A stretch of 64,000 bases of DNA. Origin: Mesorhizobium sp. M2E.F.Ca.ET.219.01.1.1 (lineage in GTDB: Bacteria > Pseudomonadota > Alphaproteobacteria > Rhizobiales > Rhizobiaceae). Positions 1 to 7,969 of the stretch are shown here, one piece after another. Where the stretch lies: assembly GCF_004016445.2 (NCBI RefSeq), contig NZ_SADT02000006.1, forward strand, positions 124,001 to 188,000, read 5' to 3'. Made by a program: the position numbers and the translations under genes. The notes below the pieces were generated by a model, which saw only the letters and a program-made list of their open reading frames with translations, did no database searches and had not been told where the DNA came from. Numbering within the stretch: the stretch's first letter is position 1; every line of letters starts with the position of its first letter.

Positions 1-2264
1 AGGCTGGCGGCGCCGCTGCCAGCCAGGCGAGCTTCGCCCTGGCCTGGATCGATATTTCGACCGGCGCGTTCCGCGTTGCCGAGACGAGCGGCGAGCGGCT
101 GCTTGCCGACATCTTTCGCGTCGACCCGCGCGAATTGATCGTTGCCGAGCCGGTGTTCCACGATCCGGAGCTCAGGCCGGTCTTCGATGTGCTCGGCCGG
201 GTCGCCAACCCGCAGCCGCCTTCGCTGTTCGATTCAGCTTCCGCCACAAGCCGCATCGCGCGCTTCTTCGAGGTCGCGACGCCCGACAGTTTCGGCACCT
301 TCTCGCGCGCCGAATTGTCGGCGATTTCGGGCGCCATCGCCTATGTCGAAAAGACGCAAAAAGCCGAACGCCCGCCGCTGTCGTGGCCCGAGCGCGAGGA
401 GCAGGGCTCGACGCTGTTCATCGACCCGGCGACGCGCGCTAACCTGGAACTGCTGCGCACGCTGTCCGGCAGCCGCGACGGCTCGCTGTTCAAGGCGATC
501 GACCGTACGGTGACCGGCGGCGGGGCGCGCTTGCTCGCCGACCGGCTGATGGCGCCGCTGACCGACCCGGCAGCGATTGCCGCCCGGCTGGATTCGGTGT
601 CGTTCTTCCGCTCCGAGACACGGCTTTGCCAAGGCTTGCGGGCGAGCCTGAAAAGCGTCGCCGATATGCCGAGGGCGCTGTCCAGGCTGGCGCTCAACCG
701 CGGCGGACCGCGCGACCTGGGCGCGCTGCGCGCCGGCTTCGAAGCGGCGGGCGCGATCGCCGAATTGTTCGCGGCGGCCTCCCTGCCCGCCGAGCTCGCT
801 TCGGCGCTGGCCGCGATCAAGGCCTTGCCCGAGGCGCTCGCCCGCCATCTCAGCGAAGCGCTCGACGACGAGCTGCCACTGATCAAGCGCGACGGCGGGT
901 TCGTGCGGTCGAGCTACAATGCCGAGCTCGACGAGATGCGGGCGCTGCGCGACGAATCGCGAAAAGTGATCGCCGGTCTGGAACGCTCGCTGATCGAGGA
1001 AACCGGCATCCGCTCGCTGAAGATCCGGCACAACAATGTGCTCGGCTATTACATCGAGGTCACCGCCAACCACCACGCGGTCATGACCGGCAGCGACGCC
1101 GCCAAGGCACGCTTCATCCATCGCCAGACCATGGCCAACGCCATGCGCTTCACCACGACGGAGCTGGCGGAGCTCGAATCGAAGATCGCCAACGCCGCCG
1201 ACCGGGCGCTGAGCATCGAGCTCGCCGCCTTCGATCGGCTGACGGCGGAAGTGGTGGCCGAGGCCGAGCGGATCCGCGCCGGGGCGGAAGCGCTTGCGGC
1301 TCTGGACGTGTCGGCGGCGTTGGCGCTCTTGTCCGAAAGCGAGGGATGGTGCCGGCCGCTGGTGGATTCCGGCCTCGCCTTCGAGATTGTTGGCGGACGC
1401 CACCCGGTGGTCGAACAGGCGCTCAGGCGTTCCGGCGAAGGCCCGTTCGTCGCCAATGATTGCGACCTCTCGCCCGAGGGCGGCGCCAAGGCCGGCGCCA
1501 TCTGGCTGCTCACCGGCCCCAATATGGGCGGTAAATCGACATTCCTCAGGCAGAACGCGCTGATTGCCATCCTTGCCCAGACCGGCTCCTTCGTGCCGGC
1601 GAAAAGCGCCCATATCGGCGTCGTCGATCGCCTGTTCTCGCGCGTCGGCGCCTCGGACGACCTGGCGCGCGGCCGCTCGACCTTCATGGTCGAGATGGTC
1701 GAAACGGCGGCGATCCTCAACCAGGCCGGCGAGCGGGCGCTGGTGATCCTCGACGAGATCGGCCGCGGCACGGCGACGTTCGACGGGTTGTCGATCGCCT
1801 GGGCGGCGGTCGAATACCTGCACGAAAAGAACCGGTGCCGGGCGATTTTCGCCACGCATTTCCACGAGATGACGGCGCTCGCCGGCAAGCTGCCCCGGCT
1901 TCATAACGTCACCATGCGGGTCAAGGAGTGGGAAGGCGACGTCGTCTTCCTGCACGAGGTCGGCAAGGGTGCGGCCGACCGCTCCTACGGCGTGCAGGTG
2001 GCGCGGCTGGCCGGCCTTCCGGAAGCGGTCGTCGCCCGTGCCAAGGAGGTGCTGCATCAGCTGGAAGAGGGCGAGGTTTCGGGCAAGACCAACCGGCTGG
2101 TCGACGACCTGCCGCTGTTTTCAGTGGCGGTGAAACGCGAAGCGCCGAAACCGGCGAAAAGCGATGCGCTGGGCGAAGCGCTCGGCGCGATCAATCCCGA
2201 CGAGATGACGCCGCGCGAGGCTCTGGAGGCGCTCTACCGGCTGAAGGGGCTGGCGAGCCGGTAA
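1..2264 (+). CDS. mutS: DNA mismatch repair protein MutS, 3' part (5' end outside window)
   Basis: MutS recognises mispaired bases and, as an ATP-driven clamp with MutL, starts mismatch repair. The reading frame is already open at base 3, so the gene begins before the window; the TTG at 135 is internal. About 753 residues are visible. They include the connector, lever and clamp regions, then the ABC-type ATPase with Walker A GPNMGGKST (about 1516-1542), the STFMVEM segment, Walker B LVILDEIGRGT (about 1740-1770), the ATHFHEM switch and the C-terminal helix-turn-helix. The stop TAA is at 2262-2264, and the next gene, on the other strand, ends at the very next base. Nothing suggests loss of function. 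Confidence 0.97.
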   Translation, partial: AGGAAASQASFALAWIDISTGAFRVAETSGERLLADIFRVDPRELIVAEPVFHDPELRPVFDVLGRVANPQPPSLFDSASATSRIARFFEVATPDSFGTFSRAELSAISGAIAYVEKTQKAERPPLSWPEREEQGSTLFIDPATRANLELLRTLSGSRDGSLFKAIDRTVTGGGARLLADRLMAPLTDPAAIAARLDSVSFFRSETRLCQGLRASLKSVADMPRALSRLALNRGGPRDLGALRAGFEAAGAIAELFAAASLPAELASALAAIKALPEALARHLSEALDDELPLIKRDGGFVRSSYNAELDEMRALRDESRKVIAGLERSLIEETGIRSLKIRHNNVLGYYIEVTANHHAVMTGSDAAKARFIHRQTMANAMRFTTTELAELESKIANAADRALSIELAAFDRLTAEVVAEAERIRAGAEALAALDVSAALALLSESEGWCRPLVDSGLAFEIVGGRHPVVEQALRRSGEGPFVANDCDLSPEGGAKAGAIWLLTGPNMGGKSTFLRQNALIAILAQTGSFVPAKSAHIGVVDRLFSRVGASDDLARGRSTFMVEMVETAAILNQAGERALVILDEIGRGTATFDGLSIAWAAVEYLHEKNRCRAIFATHFHEMTALAGKLPRLHNVTMRVKEWEGDVVFLHEVGKGAADRSYGVQVARLAGLPEAVVARAKEVLHQLEEGEVSGKTNRLVDDLPLFSVAVKREAPKPAKSDALGEALGAINPDEMTPREALEALYRLKGLASR

Positions 2265-2912
2265 TCAAAACAATCGGAACATCGGCGTCACCAGCCCTGC
2301 CGACCGGAGCCAGCCGAGCAATTCGACCGCGAGTATCGCCGCAAGGAAGTAGGAGCCGTCAATGGCGGTCCGCTTCAGCGCCACTGCGTCGAACGTGACG
2401 GGAGACGGGCCCAGGACGTCGTCGTCATCGCGCCGCAGACGGGGAAAGAAGGCCGGCACGCTGCGACGATAGCGCCGATAGGCCTCGCCGAAGATCGCGT
2501 CCAGCGCGGTCGCTTCGCGCGTCGCGACATAGGTAAAGACCAGGCAGGTGAAGACAAAGAGAACCGCCGAAAGGATCAGCGACCCGAATGTCAGCCCGAC
2601 GCCTGCCAGTCCAAGCGCCGAGAAGAAATAGAGCGGGTTGCGCGTATAGGCATAGGGGCCGGTCGTGACGAGCTCACGGTTCTTGCGTCCGCCAACATAG
2701 AGCGATGCCCAGCAGCGGCCGCCGATGCAGATGAGGATCAGCACGGTACCCGCAAATTCAAGCATTTCGCGAAACGGGCTGCCCTGTGGCCACGCACTTT
2801 CGGCAAGCAGGGCCGGCGCCAGGACGACGGGAGCAGCCAGCCAAAGGAAACGGATCCTTCTGCCCTGTTGAAAAACCGTCGCGGAAAGCGGCATCGGGGA
2901 CTTCTTCTGCAT
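2265..2912 (-). CDS. Isoprenylcysteine carboxyl methyltransferase (ICMT)-family membrane protein
   Basis: 215-residue membrane protein with several hydrophobic segments. The core ELVTTGPYAYTRNPLYFF, followed by EAYRRYRRSVPAFFP, is the SAM-binding signature of the ICMT/PEMT-like methyltransferase family. In bacteria these enzymes methylate lipids or small molecules, and the substrate cannot be told from sequence. I chose the ATG at 2912 (MQKKSP) because a GAGG sits six bases upstream; a longer open frame reaches 3221 but runs over the upstream gene. It starts 13 bases after the lipoprotein gene on the same strand, so the two probably form an operon. Its end abuts the mutS stop. Confidence 0.75.
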   Translation of the reverse strand: MQKKSPMPLSATVFQQGRRIRFLWLAAPVVLAPALLAESAWPQGSPFREMLEFAGTVLILICIGGRCWASLYVGGRKNRELVTTGPYAYTRNPLYFFSALGLAGVGLTFGSLILSAVLFVFTCLVFTYVATREATALDAIFGEAYRRYRRSVPAFFPRLRRDDDDVLGPSPVTFDAVALKRTAIDGSYFLAAILAVELLGWLRSAGLVTPMFRLF

Positions 2913-2925
2913 TTGCCTCGTCGCC

Positions 2926-3840
2926 TCAGTCGGTGCGCACCGCGGCTCCCCTGTCGGTCCAGGCCGGCGGCAATCCCATCCGATCACCGACGAAGCCGAC
3001 CAGTCCGGGTGATTTGCCGAATGCCTTGCAGGCAGGGTATTTCGGCTCCCTGCCGACCATGGCGCGCATTTCGTCCCTGGTCGGGAGCGACGGCAGCGTG
3101 CCGAAGGGCGTCTTGCCGGTGACCAGGAGCTTGCTGAAATCGTGGCCGAACTTCGCCGCCAGGTCGTAGGCATCGCCCTCGCGGGCGACCCGGCCCGAAT
3201 CCAGCAGGGCGTTCGCGCCACGCCCCCAGATCATGGCCGCCGCCTGCTTGCCGTTGTCGCCAACCGCTTCGGCTTCAAGCGAAAGGCTGCCCAATCCGAT
3301 CGGCAGGCGCGGTACCGGAACATGCATTTCAGGCAGCGCGACGGAAACCGCCGTGGACGCGACTTTCGAAACGCCTACCGCCAGCGCATTCGTCGGCGTC
3401 GCATGCGTTACCATCGCGTGGACCGTCAGGTCGGCCGGCTCGGTCAGGGCGACCACTTGAAAGCGCTGGCTCAGGCCGGAGCAGAGTGTTCTGTCGACGG
3501 CGTTGATGACAAGGCTGCGCTGCGCCGGCGTCAATGTCGATTTTCCGGCGGCGGGCTGCGAAAAGCCCGTCGGAATGATCCGGACGGTTTTTGCCGCGAG
3601 CACGTCGTCCTTGCTCACCCGCATCAGCGAGCGGGCCAGCCAACCGTCCGACGGTTTCAGCTCGTCATAGGATTGCAGCGAGCCAACCTGATCCAGCGGC
3701 GCGGACGCGCAGCCGACCGCGAGCACGCTCAAGACCAGCACAAATGGCCATATTATACGGTGGTCGGCGCGGCAAGCGTGCCGATCGGCCAGGCCGCGAC
3801 CGATGTGAGCCCCGCGACGGGAACGCAAGCAAGCTGCCAT
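2926..3840 (-). CDS. DUF3313-like lipoprotein
   Basis: About 304 residues. A hydrophobic stretch ending LAVGC (Cys44 from the chosen start) is a lipobox, so the mature protein is probably a lipid-anchored envelope protein. The rest, with the AAKTVRIIPTGF segment, resembles DUF3313-type lipoproteins of unknown function. The ATG at 3840 has AGAGG five bases upstream; a further in-frame start at 3897 would overlap the operator-like palindrome at 3891-3907. The signal region is long for a lipoprotein (43 residues before the Cys), so a later start is possible. It is probably co-transcribed with the methyltransferase downstream and controlled by the divergent TetR gene. Confidence 0.65.
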   Translation of the reverse strand: MAACLRSRRGAHIGRGLADRHACRADHRIIWPFVLVLSVLAVGCASAPLDQVGSLQSYDELKPSDGWLARSLMRVSKDDVLAAKTVRIIPTGFSQPAAGKSTLTPAQRSLVINAVDRTLCSGLSQRFQVVALTEPADLTVHAMVTHATPTNALAVGVSKVASTAVSVALPEMHVPVPRLPIGLGSLSLEAEAVGDNGKQAAAMIWGRGANALLDSGRVAREGDAYDLAAKFGHDFSKLLVTGKTPFGTLPSLPTRDEMRAMVGREPKYPACKAFGKSPGLVGFVGDRMGLPPAWTDRGAAVRTD

Positions 3841-3890
3841 GGATGCCTCTGCATGGGTGTGCCCGGCGGGCGTGTTGGGGAGTGTCAATA

Positions 3891-3907
3891 ATTGCACTCA
3901 GTGCAAT
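3891..3907. promoter_or_regulatory. 17-bp perfect palindrome, candidate TetR operator
   Basis: ATTGCACTCAGTGCAAT is a perfect inverted repeat with 8-base arms and one central base. It lies between the lipoprotein gene (minus) and the TetR gene (plus). Such palindromes between a TetR gene and its divergent target are typical operators. Binding by this particular regulator is inferred. Confidence 0.6.
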
Positions 3908-4005
3908 AAATTGATGGCGTCATTATGGCGAGGCGCAATGACGGGGCTTGAATGTGCGCCAAAATTCTTGTCGCATCCGAGGAACGGTCATGGCAGGAGC
4001 GCTCC

Positions 4006-4596
4006 ATGAACGACGCGCCAAAACCCGAAGGCCTGCGCGAGCGGAAGCGGCGGGAAAGGTCCCGCCGCATCGCCGACGCCGGCCTGAAAGCTTTCCTGGC
4101 CAATGGCTATGACGCGACCACGCTTGACGAGATAGCCGCCGCCGCCGGCATCTCGCGCCGGACGTTCTTCCACTATTTCAAGACCAAGGACGAGGTGCTG
4201 TTTGCATCGCTGGGCAACCACGCGAGCGCGGTCAAAGCATCGATCCTTGCCGAGCCACCCACGGGAACGGCGATCGACATTGCCCGCGATGCGTTGCTCA
4301 AAATCATCGGCAGCTTCCAAGGGGCAGCAATGATGGCGACGGCCAAGATCATGCGGGAGAGCAAGACGCTGCGCTCGCGCAGGCACACGGGCTACCTGCA
4401 GTTTGAGCAAGCCATTTTCGACGGGTTGTGCGAGTTGCAGCCGGACCAGGCCCGCGACAGTCTGCGACTGGTCGCCCTGGTGACGGTCGTCGCGTTGCGT
4501 CTGGCCGTGGAGACATGGCAGCAGCAACATGCCAGGCATCCGCTGGAAGGATATGTCCAGGATGCCTTTGAAAGGCTGAAAACCGAGATTCGATAA
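4006..4596 (+). CDS. TetR/AcrR-family transcriptional regulator
   Basis: 196 residues. The N-terminal helix-turn-helix is complete (ATTLDEIAAAAGISRRTFFHYF, followed by KTKDEVL), as in TetR/AcrR repressors; the C-terminal half is a variable ligand-binding domain. I chose the ATG at 4006 (MNDAPKPEG) because AGGAG lies just upstream; the frame is open back to 3952. It is divergent from the lipoprotein/methyltransferase pair, with a perfect palindrome between, so repression of that pair and of itself is the simplest reading. The ligand is unknown. Confidence 0.85.
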   Translation: MNDAPKPEGLRERKRRERSRRIADAGLKAFLANGYDATTLDEIAAAAGISRRTFFHYFKTKDEVLFASLGNHASAVKASILAEPPTGTAIDIARDALLKIIGSFQGAAMMATAKIMRESKTLRSRRHTGYLQFEQAIFDGLCELQPDQARDSLRLVALVTVVALRLAVETWQQQHARHPLEGYVQDAFERLKTEIR

Positions 4597-4635
4597 GTCA
4601 AGTCGCTCGAGGCGTCGCAAAGAACAAAAGCCGTG

Positions 4636-4665
4636 TTGACACATTGTACCGATCGGTACAATGTG
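4636..4665 (+). promoter_or_regulatory. Promoter overlapped by a 26-bp perfect palindrome (TetR-type operator)
   Basis: A TTGACA -35-like box (4636-4641) and a TACAAT -10-like box (4657-4662) are 15 bases apart. They are overlapped by a perfect palindrome at 4640-4665 centred on TACCGATCGGTA. It stands just before the NTF2-like/TetR operon. A repressor bound here would block RNA polymerase. The likely binder is the TetR protein encoded at 5173-5742. Confidence 0.7.
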
Positions 4666-4697
4666 GGTGATCGACAATCGAACCGACAGGAGATCCC

Positions 4698-5162
4698 ATG
4701 AGCCGTCCGCCATTGCCGCCCTTCACGGCCGAAACGGCGGCGCAAAAGGCGCGCCTTGCGGAGGATGCCTGGAACAGCCGCGACCCGGAACGGGTTTCGC
4801 TCGCCTATACCGAGGACAGCGTCTGGCGGAACCGGGCCGAATTCATCTCTGGCCGCGGCGAGATCGTCGGCTTCCTCAAGCGCAAATGGGCGCGCGAGCT
4901 GGACTACCGCCTGATCAAGGAGGTCTGGACCTGGAACGACAACCGCATCGCGGTGCGCTTCGCCTATGAATGGCGCGACGACAGCGGCCACTGGTTCCGC
5001 TCCTACGGCAACGAGAACTGGGAGTTCGACGAAGCCGGGCTGATGCGCCGCCGCGTTGCCAGCATCAACGACCTGCCGATCGCCGAGCGCGAGCGGAAAT
5101 ATCACTGGCCGCTCGGCCGCCGGCCGGATGACCATCCCGGCCTTTCCGAACTCGGGCTCTAG
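4698..5162 (+). CDS. NTF2-like (SnoaL-fold, DUF1348-type) protein
   Basis: 154 residues in a compact alpha+beta cone-fold protein. AEDAWNSRDPERVSLAYTED at the N terminus and VRFAYEWRDDSGHWFRSYGN later match the DUF1348 branch of the nuclear-transport-factor-2-like superfamily. Members are cytoplasmic; function is mostly unknown, and some relatives are isomerases or hydrolases. AGGAG precedes the ATG. The gene follows a promoter masked by a long palindrome and is 10 bases from a TetR gene on the same strand, so expression is probably induced when that repressor meets a ligand. Confidence 0.75.
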   Translation: MSRPPLPPFTAETAAQKARLAEDAWNSRDPERVSLAYTEDSVWRNRAEFISGRGEIVGFLKRKWARELDYRLIKEVWTWNDNRIAVRFAYEWRDDSGHWFRSYGNENWEFDEAGLMRRRVASINDLPIAERERKYHWPLGRRPDDHPGLSELGL

Positions 5163-5172
5163 GGGAGATTGG

Positions 5173-5742
5173 ATGCGGCGCATCGCGCCAGATCGCGACC
5201 AGTTGCTGGCGATCGTTGCCGAGGTTTTTCGCGAGCATGGCTACGAGGGCGCCAGCCTGGCCCTGATCGGCGAAGCTACGGGGCTGGGCAAAGGAAGCCT
5301 CTACCACTTTTTTCCCGGCGGCAAGGAAGAGATGGCGAGAGCCGTCGTTGCCCATATCGACGGCTGGTTCGAGGAGAATGTCTTTGCGCCGTTGCGCGAC
5401 AGCGCCGATCCGTTGGCCGGGATCGAGCAGATGCTCGAGGCGACGGACAGTTATTTCCGATCAGGACGGCGCGTTTGCCTGATCGGCGCCTTCGCGCTGG
5501 ACGAATCGCGCGATCTCTTCGCCGGCCAGATAAGGGACTATTTCGGCCGCTGGGTCACGCATCTCGCCGATGCGCTGGCGCGATCCGGACACCGACCGGA
5601 CGAGGCCAACGAGCTGGCCGAGGAGGCTGTCGCTGCCATCCAGGGCGCCCTCACGCTTGCGCGCGCCGCCAATGACCTCGATGTGTTTTCAAGGGCCTTG
5701 CGGCGACTGCGGGTGCGGCTTGGGCTGCCGGTCAAGACGTAA
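5173..5742 (+). CDS. TetR-family regulator (LmrA/YxaF-like)
   Basis: 189 residues. HTH region GYEGASLALIGEATGLGKGS followed by LYHFFPGGKEEM is that of the LmrA/YxaF-type TetR regulators; the ligand domain includes RSGRRVCLIGAFALDESRD. The ATG at 5173 is preceded by AGGGGAG; a longer frame from 5056 runs inside the upstream gene and is not credible. Co-directional with, and 10 bases after, the DUF1348 gene, so it probably autoregulates the pair through the palindrome at 4640-4665. Ends 5 bases from the convergent hydrolase gene. Confidence 0.85.
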   Translation: MRRIAPDRDQLLAIVAEVFREHGYEGASLALIGEATGLGKGSLYHFFPGGKEEMARAVVAHIDGWFEENVFAPLRDSADPLAGIEQMLEATDSYFRSGRRVCLIGAFALDESRDLFAGQIRDYFGRWVTHLADALARSGHRPDEANELAEEAVAAIQGALTLARAANDLDVFSRALRRLRVRLGLPVKT

Positions 5743-5747
5743 CGTTC

Positions 5748-6557
5748 CTACAGAGGCTCGAAGCGGAAGCCTATCCCGGTTCGGGAAACCCGGCCGACGC
5801 CTGGTGAATCGAGATGCGCTCCGGCAACGCACCAGGCATTGTCGGCGGCAAGCGCCAAAATGCGCAACCGGGTTGTCCGCGCCTGGTCCTGGTCGGCGTC
5901 GAACTCCCATGCAACCTCCGGCCGCTCGAACTGAAGCGACGGCGCATGCACGATGTCGCCCCAGACCAGCAAAGTCTCGCCGCCGCTCGTGACACGAAAG
6001 CCGGTATGGCCGACTTCGTGGCCGGGAGCGGCGACGGCCTCGATATTCGCGCTCAGACGCTGCCCGGGATCCAAAGGCTGCGCTCGGTCATGGAAGCGGC
6101 TCAACCTCGCTACCGACCGGAACATGTCGAGCTCGGCTCGAGGGACAAGCAGGCGAGAGAGTTGCGGAAAGCCGTCCTTCCCATCCGGACGGACGAGCCC
6201 GTGGATGTGGTCGAGATGGGTGTGGGTGAACGCAACCGTGCGTATCCGATCGATGGCGATCGTCGCCTCGCTCAGCGCCTGCGGCAGGAACCCCATTGTC
6301 GGATGCCAGGCATTCGAGGACCCCGTATCGATCAGCGTGATTTCACGGCCGTCGTCGATGGCAAAGGCATTGACCGACAATCTGAGCGCGCCATCGAAGA
6401 GCGGCACCTGCGGAGGGAGATCGTCGCCGAAGGGCTCGCCTCCCGGCTTATGCAGCCGCCGGACCGGCATGTCGACATAACCGTCGCGCAGCGAGGTGAC
6501 GGTCAAGTCGCCGATTTTATAAGTCGTGTGATGACGTCCGGCTGAAATTCGTTCCAA
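5748..6557 (-). CDS. Metallo-beta-lactamase-fold hydrolase
   Basis: 269 residues. The metal-binding motif THTHLDHIHG (His112, His114, Asp116, His117) and a later GHEVGHTGF plus GDIVHAP segment define an MBL-fold hydrolase with a two-metal site. No signal peptide is visible, so it is probably cytoplasmic. MBL proteins of this type include lactonases and other hydrolases; the substrate cannot be assigned. Convergent with the TetR gene (5-base gap). It lies 43 bases downstream of the aldo/keto reductase gene on the same strand, so co-transcription is possible. Confidence 0.8.
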   Translation of the reverse strand: MERISAGRHHTTYKIGDLTVTSLRDGYVDMPVRRLHKPGGEPFGDDLPPQVPLFDGALRLSVNAFAIDDGREITLIDTGSSNAWHPTMGFLPQALSEATIAIDRIRTVAFTHTHLDHIHGLVRPDGKDGFPQLSRLLVPRAELDMFRSVARLSRFHDRAQPLDPGQRLSANIEAVAAPGHEVGHTGFRVTSGGETLLVWGDIVHAPSLQFERPEVAWEFDADQDQARTTRLRILALAADNAWCVAGAHLDSPGVGRVSRTGIGFRFEPL

Positions 6558-6600
6558 TGCCTGCTCTCAGTTCAGTCGCAAATCCGGATCGGGTTTTCGG

Positions 6601-7446
6601 CTAGATCATCTCCAACCCGCGCTTGCGCGTCGGCGGCGGGAAGGCGCGGTCGAGATCGGCGAAATCCTCAGGCGTCAGCTTGATGTCGAGCGCGGCCGCA
6701 TTCTGGCGGACATGCTCCTGCCGGGTGGCCTTCGGAATGGCGATGACGCCCGGCTGCGCCATCACCCAGGCGAGCGCGATCTGCGCCGCGGTGGCGTTGT
6801 GCCGGGCAGCAATGGCCTCCAGCCGCGCATTGCGCGCCAGCGCGCCCTGCTCCACCGGCGAATAGGCCATCAGCGGGATGCCTCGCTCCGCGCACCATGG
6901 GGCCAGATCGAATTCGGGGCCGCGCCGCGACAGGTTGTAGAGCACCTGATTGGTCTGGACGTTGCCGCCAGCGGCCAAGCTGACCAGCTCCGCCATTTCG
7001 TCGGTGTCGAAATTGCTGACGCCCCAGTGGCGGATCTTGCCTTCGGCCTTCAACGCCTCGAAGGCCTCGACGGTTTCGGACAGCGGCACGCTGCCCGGCC
7101 AATGCAGCAGATAGAGATCGATCCGGTCGGTGGAAAGCCGCTTCAGACTGGCCTCGCAGGCGCGCTTCACGCCGGCGCGCGAGGCGTTCGACGGCAGCAC
7201 CTTGGAGACCAGGAAGGTCTCGTCGCGGCGTCCGGCGATCGCCTCCGCCACCACCTCCTCGGCACCGCCGCTGGCATACATTTCGGCGGTGTCGATCAGC
7301 GTGATGCCGAGATCGAGCCCGAGCTTCAGCGCCGCCACCTCGTCGGTGCGGCGGCGCCGGTCCTCGCCCATCTTCCAGGTGCCCTGGCCCAGCACCGCAA
7401 CGGCCTCGCCGGACGGCAGCTTGAGGGTTCTGACTGGTGACGGCAT
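6601..7446 (-). CDS. Aldo/keto reductase
   Basis: 281 residues, the normal family size. NADPH-dependent reduction of aldehydes and ketones is the family reaction. The catalytic tetrad is visible: Asp52 and Tyr57 in LIDTAEMYASGGAEE, Lys82 in LVSKVLP, and His115 in LYLLHWPG. NADPH-binding elements include IPKATRQEHVRQNAAALDI near the C terminus. Substrate unknown. The gene is 90 bases downstream of the copper genes on the same strand; read-through from the copper promoter is possible but nothing shows it. Confidence 0.9.
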   Translation of the reverse strand: MPSPVRTLKLPSGEAVAVLGQGTWKMGEDRRRRTDEVAALKLGLDLGITLIDTAEMYASGGAEEVVAEAIAGRRDETFLVSKVLPSNASRAGVKRACEASLKRLSTDRIDLYLLHWPGSVPLSETVEAFEALKAEGKIRHWGVSNFDTDEMAELVSLAAGGNVQTNQVLYNLSRRGPEFDLAPWCAERGIPLMAYSPVEQGALARNARLEAIAARHNATAAQIALAWVMAQPGVIAIPKATRQEHVRQNAAALDIKLTPEDFADLDRAFPPPTRKRGLEMI

Positions 7447-7536
7447 GGCTTTCTCCGCGTGGGCCCGGATCGCAGCACAGCCAAAGTCGGAAATCCAGAG
7501 CGAAGGCGCCTGGCCGCCTGGATTTCCCGGGAGCGG

Positions 7537-7926
7537 CTACTTCGCCGGATGCTTGGCGAGCCAGTCCTGCATCTGCTTGATCTCGGCTTCCTGCGCCGCG
7601 ACGACGCCTTCGGCGAGCTTGCGGATTTCCGGATCCTTGCCGTTGGCGATCACCACCTTGGCCATGTCGATGGCGCCCTGATGATGCGGGATCATGCCGC
7701 GGACGAAATCGACATCGGCATTGCCGGTGTATTTGATCATCATGTCCTTGTGCATCTTCTTCATCGCCGCCTCATAGCCCGCCGTGGCCGGGCTCTGGGC
7801 GCCCATCGCCATTTTGGACATGTCGTGCTTCATCTCCTCCGACGAGGCCGGAACGCTTTCGAGGAAGACGGCAAGCAGCATTCCCGCCGCCATCAAAAGC
7901 AGCACGATCTTCTTGGCCAGGGTCAT
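7537..7926 (-). CDS. DUF305-family periplasmic metal (copper)-binding protein
   Basis: 129 residues. The N terminus is a hydrophobic signal or anchor (KKIVLLLMAAGMLLAVFL), so the protein acts in the periplasm. The mature part is rich in Met and His: MKHDMSKMAM, MKKMHKDMMIKY and MIPHHQGAIDMAK, the last being the DUF305 core with its paired histidines. DUF305 proteins such as CopM bind copper or silver. It starts 43 bases after the copper ATPase on the same strand, so the two form an operon, probably under the CueR-type promoter at 10501-10531. It may receive or buffer exported copper. Confidence 0.85.
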   Translation of the reverse strand: MTLAKKIVLLLMAAGMLLAVFLESVPASSEEMKHDMSKMAMGAQSPATAGYEAAMKKMHKDMMIKYTGNADVDFVRGMIPHHQGAIDMAKVVIANGKDPEIRKLAEGVVAAQEAEIKQMQDWLAKHPAK

Positions 7927-7969
7927 TCAGGGTCTCCTTGTGGTTGAGGTTCGTATCTGGGGGCTTCGT

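Noticed and set aside
234..2057. 607-codon open frame antisense to mutS
   Set aside because: A shadow of high-GC codon use; the opposite strand codes for intact MutS with all ATPase motifs.
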